A DNA stretch of 64,000 bases from positions 33,110,502-33,174,501 of the forward strand of contig CM035808.1 in NCBI GenBank assembly GCA_020466095.1, in the 5' to 3' direction. Under the pieces are notes generated by a model. That model saw only the letters and a list, made by a program, of their open reading frames with translations, searched no databases and was not told where the DNA came from. This document shows, one piece after another, positions 60,381 to 64,000 of this stretch. Positions within the stretch are counted from its first letter, which is position 1; every line of letters begins with the position of its first letter. A program made the translations under genes and the position numbers. The stretch comes from Chlorops oryzae. Its lineage: Eukaryota > Arthropoda > Insecta > Diptera > Chloropidae.

Positions 60381-61717
60381 TTTCAATGATTTTGCACTAA
60401 CAGCGATCGGACGACTGTACTTTTTGTTCACATATTAAAATAATAAATCAAATTTAAATTTTAAAATTAAAAATATTGTACTTATTTGTAATTTAATTAC
60501 CTTCTTTGTAGCTTTTTGGATTATGCGATGTATAATGTAAATTATTTTTCCCAATTAATTTTTCCCTTATTCCAAGAATATAGCTTTATCTTATTTCTTT
60601 TTTAAATTCAATAGGAGCGTTCCGGCTTTCAGCGTTTTGCTGAAATGATAGTGATGGAAGTCGTGAAACCGATAATTAGGCCATTTATCGAAAAAGATAT
60701 TAAGCCAAATTAAATGAATATATTTGTCAAATATGAATCCATTTGAATGGAAAGAAAATGCAATTACTACTTATCAGTTAAAACGTTTCATCTTGAGCAC
60801 TGATTGACGATCACACCTATAAACTGTAGAATTGTGCACTAGTGATGACACCAATGAAAGCGGCATTTCGAACTGCTATCGATACAAAATTAATACTGAA
60901 CGTAATATAAAAAAAAAAGATCTTTAATGTGTAGTAATGTTAAGTGATCAATAACAATTCTTTATATACTTAGTTTGTCGAAATGAGGCCCTCTCCGTAA
61001 TATTTCACAAAATACGTTCAAATGTTCAATTCAAGTTTCTCTTGTTTCTTTCAATTCTTCCAAATGGAACGATTGCGTCTATATATTTCCAAATAATTGT
61101 TTGTGTAAAGAAAAATTAGACTTGATTGTCCGCTCTGTGTATTGTACATACCAATTAGTTTTTTATATTATATTTTTTCAAAAAACATCCAAGAATAACA
61201 TAACATAATGTTTAAAAACATATAAAGCGAAGGGTATGGAACTATTCGTGGAATATGAAATGTTACAATTTTAATGTCTATGTATCAACATATTAAATTT
61301 AATGAAAACTTAAATTGACATAACCAAATATAATGAATAATCTTGCAACACAAATGTATATATAATCCGTTATTAGTTGCTCTTAGAATATAATGTATAG
61401 AATATTTGAAACATATTCTTTAGTAGACACAAATACATGCATATGGATTAAAATTCAATCCGTTGGGAGATAATATTGCGCATCCATATCCTACAGGCTA
61501 CAGGGAAACTGGTTAGACATTGTTGTCCTAGAAAATAACAGCTTTCGACCCAAAATTACCGCGCTTATTGTAAAACTAATCGTAAATTTATCATCGCCAC
61601 AACATAATAGCGCTCTTTATTTTGTTTATAATGAAGCGTAAAGTAAAAATATTGTTTGAACAAGTTTAAAGTAAAGCATTGAAGCAGTCGGCCTAACTGG
61701 CCTTTTTTGTACTTATC
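60381..61717. promoter_or_regulatory. Divergent promoter region between PHD-SAM gene and RFT1
   Basis: A 1.3 kb region separates the two divergent start codons. No coding sequence is seen. A perfect DRE octamer is at 60877-60884. The 61550-61717 part, less AT-rich, is the likely RFT1 promoter/5' UTR. Confidence 0.5.
60877..60884. promoter_or_regulatory. DRE octamer, divergent promoter
   Basis: TATCGATA is a perfect DREF site, 497 bp upstream of the PHD-SAM ATG. It is the second such site next to a housekeeping-type gene in this window. Confidence 0.45.
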
Positions 61718-63790
61718 ATGGCACGAAACATACTCCAGAGTAGTCTTCTCAACGCTGGATTCAGTATTATTTTTCAGGTAGTTTAAAATTAATTTAAAAT
61801 AATTTATTTTTTTTTTATTACATATCTAACAACTGATAAACAAAATCCCTTCAGGTACTTTGCCGCATACTGACTTTTGGTATCAATGCCTTTATCGTTC
61901 GAAAAGTTGGTCGCGATGTCCTGGGCATTATGAATGTGCGGCTGTTGCTGTTAGAGAGCACATTATTGTTCTTATCAAAGGAAGCTATAAATCGCGCAGC
62001 TCTAAGTTCCACGTCACAGCAACGAGAGAGATGTTCCTGGCCGCAATTAATAAATCAAATGTGGCTTTCGTAAGAATAGCGATCTTTTTTTTTAACTCAA
62101 ATCTGTTTGACCTCATATGATTTATGTTCGTATTTTTATGTTTGCCTGTAGTGTGCCCATTTGTGCTGCAATATGTGCGCCTTTAGTCTATATTTGGCTG
62201 TATTGGCTATCACCAGTGGACGACCATTTTAGTGACCAGTATCGCTTTGCGTGCTATGCCGTTGCATTATCTTGTGTCATTGAACTTTGCGGCGAAGCGC
62301 CGGTTTTTGTATCCCAAGTATTTTGTTTTGTGAAACTTAAGATATTCCTAAACACATTTCACATTTTCGTGCGTTCAATCATATTTCTTTGGATTGTCAT
62401 AGCTGATGGAAATGCTACAATTGATGCCTTCGGTATTGCCCAATTGGCTAGTGCAGTGACAATAGTTCTAGGGCACTATGGATTTTTTTACATCTACATA
62501 CGGAAGTTTAATGCTTATCGAAAGGAGCTCAAAAAATCAAAGGAAAATTCTGTGGAACCACTTTTCGAGAATATGGAAGATTTTCCGTTTGAAAGTCTAA
62601 AAGAGATGTTGCCGGGAGTTTTAGAGAATAAGGTTGGCTTTCTTTGGGTTGGAATTTTTTTTTTTTTTGTTTTTTAATACTATATTTCCATTTAGTGCAG
62701 CATGTTCAATTCGGAATTGCAAACGTTAACTCTTAGTTTTGTGAAACAAGGCGTAGTGAAACAACTTTTGACCGAGGGTGAGAAGTACGTCATGTCTATG
62801 AGTCCAGTGTTGAGTTTTAGCGAACAAGCAACCTATGACGTTGTTAATAATCTTGGCAGTTTGGCAGCCCGATTTATATTCCGTCCAATTGAAGACAGTG
62901 CGTACTTTTATTTTACTCAAACAATTGCTCGCGATGTACCATTGAAGCAGCAGAATCAGGTGACTAAATAAAAACCACCGAAAATTTTCTGAACTTATTT
63001 TTGAATTATATTCTTACAGGCTAAAATTCAACAAGCTGGGGACGTCCTAAAAAACCTTTCTCATGCTGTCACATCGATAGGCTTGTTAGCTTTAACATTT
63101 GGTCAGAGCTATGCTCATACGGTTTTGCTTCTCTATGGTGGTGCAGATTTCGTTGCCGGTGGGCTTCCTGAAAATTTACTCAAATGGCACTGCTTGGCGA
63201 TTTGTTTTCTGGCAGTGAATGGCATCACGGAGGGATATATGTTTGCAACTAATACAAGTCAGGACATTGATAAATACAACTACATTATGGCCATATTCTC
63301 CATTAGCTTTTTAGCGCTCTCTTATGTACTGACAAGTATTTTCGGTCCAGTTGGCTTCATTTTTGCCAACTGTTTTAATATGTTTTGCCGTATTTGCTAT
63401 AGGTAAGTTCGCCAGTTTCAATTGTACAGAAATAAGAATAATTAAACAAAACTTCCATTCTTCAGCATAAATTTTATTTGCAAACAGTATAGGCCATTGG
63501 GTTTGAACCCATTGCAGGGCTTACTTCCAGGTAGACTGTTCACCGGAATTTTGATAGCAAGTGGCTTGTTTTGTAAATATTCATTGGTAAGTGCTCGCTT
63601 TATTCGATCTTTTGGAATTTCTCTTCAACTAAGTTTTTTTTTTTTTTTTCAGCACAATTCTGACTCAATTTTATTTCACCTTTTGTTCGGACTTATTGCA
63701 GTGTTTATGTGTTTGCTGGTTTGGTCATGGGAGAATCGTGATAATGTAAAATTGGGCATAGATTACGTGAAACGCAAAAAAGTTGAATAG
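61718..63790 (+). CDS. Rft1: RFT1, dolichol-linked oligosaccharide pathway membrane protein
   Basis: This multi-pass ER membrane protein is needed for N-glycan precursor supply. It was proposed to flip Man5GlcNAc2-PP-dolichol, though that direct role is disputed. Seven exons: 61718-61777, 61855-62069, 62152-62632, 62696-62959, 63020-63402, 63466-63586 and 63653-63790. Joined they give 1662 nt, 553 aa plus TAG, close to the family length; all six introns are 60-82 bp with GT/AG ends. The start MARNILQSSLLNAGFSIIFQ and the following VLCRILTFGINAFIVRKVGR are typical of RFT1. Further landmarks are FNSELQTLTLSFVKQGVVKQ, LTEGEKYVMS, an FIFRPIEDSAYFYF-like block, and LLLYGG in exon 5. The protein belongs to the MOP/MVF flippase superfamily. 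No stops or frameshifts are present. Confidence 0.95.
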
Positions 63791-64000
63791 ATTTATAAGT
63801 ATTTGTTACCAAAGACATTCTTGAAATTCACATAGATTTCTCTACACACTTGTCCTTTCCTTCATTGTTGTTCAATTTTTTAAATATATCCGACTAAAAA
63901 AAAAAAGAATTTTTTTCTATAGAAATGTAGGAATTTAAAATACCATAAAACTCTGAAAAATCAACAAAAAGTATACATTAAACTGCTTTCAAGGTTTTTT
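63791..64000. other. RFT1 3' UTR and downstream
   Basis: The sequence is AT-rich. No canonical AATAAA was seen before the window ends; an AATATA variant is near 63882. Confidence 0.5.

Noticed and set aside
1..64000. CRISPR array, retroviral LTR element or bacterial defence cluster
   Set aside because: No regularly spaced direct repeats, paired LTRs, reverse transcriptase motifs or operon-like gene order were seen.

Overview
This is nuclear DNA of a higher fly (Diptera, Brachycera; a tephritid or muscoid fits best, species not resolved). The sequence is AT-rich, and the short introns have ordinary GT/AG ends. The proteins resemble fly proteins. The repeats include a mariner almost identical to the horn-fly Himar1 and (GTCT/GACA)-bearing mini-me (DINE-1-like) elements. 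Gene density is low: about 56 kb of intron, intergenic and transposon-rich DNA is followed by three compact genes in the last 8 kb.

Right end (56.5-63.8 kb): three genes whose exon models close in frame. They are a UDP-galactose/CMP-sialic-acid type nucleotide-sugar transporter (+, 350 aa, 3 exons), a tandem-PHD-finger plus SAM-domain nuclear protein (-, 463 aa, 4 exons) and RFT1 (+, 553 aa, 7 exons). The first two converge tail to tail, and the last two diverge from a 1.3 kb shared promoter region. Perfect DRE octamers (TATCGATA) lie upstream of the first two. The transporter and RFT1 both act in glycosylation in the ER/Golgi.

Middle and left: on the minus strand there is a 2.3 kb coding exon (39661-42009, 782 aa open) of a Ser/Thr-rich protein I cannot name. 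Thirty kb further 3' on the same strand is a short coding first exon (8941-9192, 84 aa). Both have good phase-0 splice donors after a Lys run, so they could be alternative first exons of one large gene whose common exons lie left of the window. I could not confirm this.

The rest is a dense, nested transposon landscape: an intact Himar1-like mariner (34588-35880) inside a TIR element whose unoccupied paralogue lies 2 kb away; a second mariner with one in-frame stop, inside a long inverted-repeat element; a four-family nest (pogo-like MITE, hAT, TA-flanked MITE, mini-me) at 20.6-21.8 kb; hAT MITEs with 8-bp target duplications; a piggyBac-like MITE; a tRNA-derived SINE; and a 777-bp (ATC)n array attached to a dispersed 300-bp repeat. 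I found no CRISPR array, rRNA, functional tRNA or bacterial-type system. No clearly new molecular system is evident. The most notable items are the intact mariner, the proposed alternative-first-exon gene and the repeat-seeded microsatellite.
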